Positions 63,793 to 64,000 of a stretch of 64,000 nucleotides of DNA are shown here, one piece after another. The DNA is from Granulosicoccus sp045106855 (GTDB taxonomy: Bacteria > Pseudomonadota > Gammaproteobacteria > Granulosicoccales > Granulosicoccaceae). Made by a program: the position numbers and the translations under genes. The notes beneath the pieces are model-generated. The model did not search any database, was not told where the DNA came from, and saw only the letters and a list, made by a program, of their open reading frames with translations. Positions within the stretch are counted from its first letter, which is position 1. Each line of letters opens with the position of its first letter. The stretch lies in assembly GCA_045106855.1 (NCBI GenBank), contig JBGCFI010000026.1, forward strand, positions 1-64,000. The letters run 5' to 3'.

Positions 63793-64000
63793 GGATCGTG
63801 GTACCTGATACTGTGTTGATTAGCTTTTACGGGGATCGCGCTTTACTTGATCTGTATCGGCAACTGTCATTCAATCGCAGAAAAGCACACTGGAAGGTAT
63901 CGCCTTACATGAACAACCCTGCCACGTGATATACCGTTGACGCCTTCGACAATGGATGGCCTTAAGAAAGCCATCTCACCAAGACTGGCCTAGACGTCAA

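Noticed and set aside
1..64000. tRNA genes, rRNA, CRISPR arrays, phage or transposase genes
   Set aside because: I looked for T-loop-like GGTTCGAATCC sequences, regularly spaced repeats and integrase/transposase motifs. The only integrase-type gene is xerC, which is a housekeeping gene.

Overview
The window looks like chromosomal DNA of a free-living, probably marine, gammaproteobacterium. The evidence is the gene orders, which are typical of that class: hslV-hslU-DUF971-ubiE-ubiJ-ubiB and lptM-lysA-dapF-DUF484-xerC. uvrD, argH, hemD, ubiD and prlC are also present, and outer-membrane proteins (lipoproteins, porins, an LpxR-like deacylase) are abundant. I cannot name the genus. I saw no rRNA, tRNA, CRISPR array, phage or insertion sequence.

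Layout. 1-7,550: small accessory genes (secreted orphan, thermonuclease-like nuclease, HpcH/HpaI aldolase, and an overlapping trio DUF6502 / lipoprotein / flavodoxin-fold protein), then uvrD. 7,700-22,812: a 15-kb same-strand surface locus with four DUF11-rich secreted proteins, a 1,407-residue outer-membrane-barrel protein and an OmpA-type peptidoglycan-binding lipoprotein. 23,000-29,900: aldo-keto reductase, DUF938 methyltransferase, a tandem porin pair whose first copy is a pseudogene, a PstS-like protein, a secreted orphan and a beta-carbonic anhydrase. 30,100-35,740: ubiquinone biosynthesis and the HslVU protease on the minus strand. 35,800-39,116: a PilZ-like protein and a di-heme peroxidase-type protein. 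39,104-44,917: a 1,937-residue surface protein that joins a galactose-oxidase-type copper radical oxidase to a beta-propeller, a di-heme cytochrome domain and two carbohydrate-binding-like modules. 45,300-48,855: an LpxR-like protein and a repeat protein broken into three frames. 49,100-64,000: housekeeping genes plus a GGDEF-EAL regulator.

How the genes fit together. The DUF11 locus reads as a self-contained envelope system: the barrel and the OmpA lipoprotein could hold or export the DUF11 proteins, three of which share a C-terminal module and all four of which end in the same kind of strand. An identical 11-bp palindrome lies exactly 36 bp before two of its start codons. The second standout is the copper-oxidase/di-heme fusion and its convergent neighbour, a second di-heme protein with a Met/His-rich N-terminal domain. 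Together they suggest an extracellular redox pair. The remaining genes are mostly ordinary metabolism.
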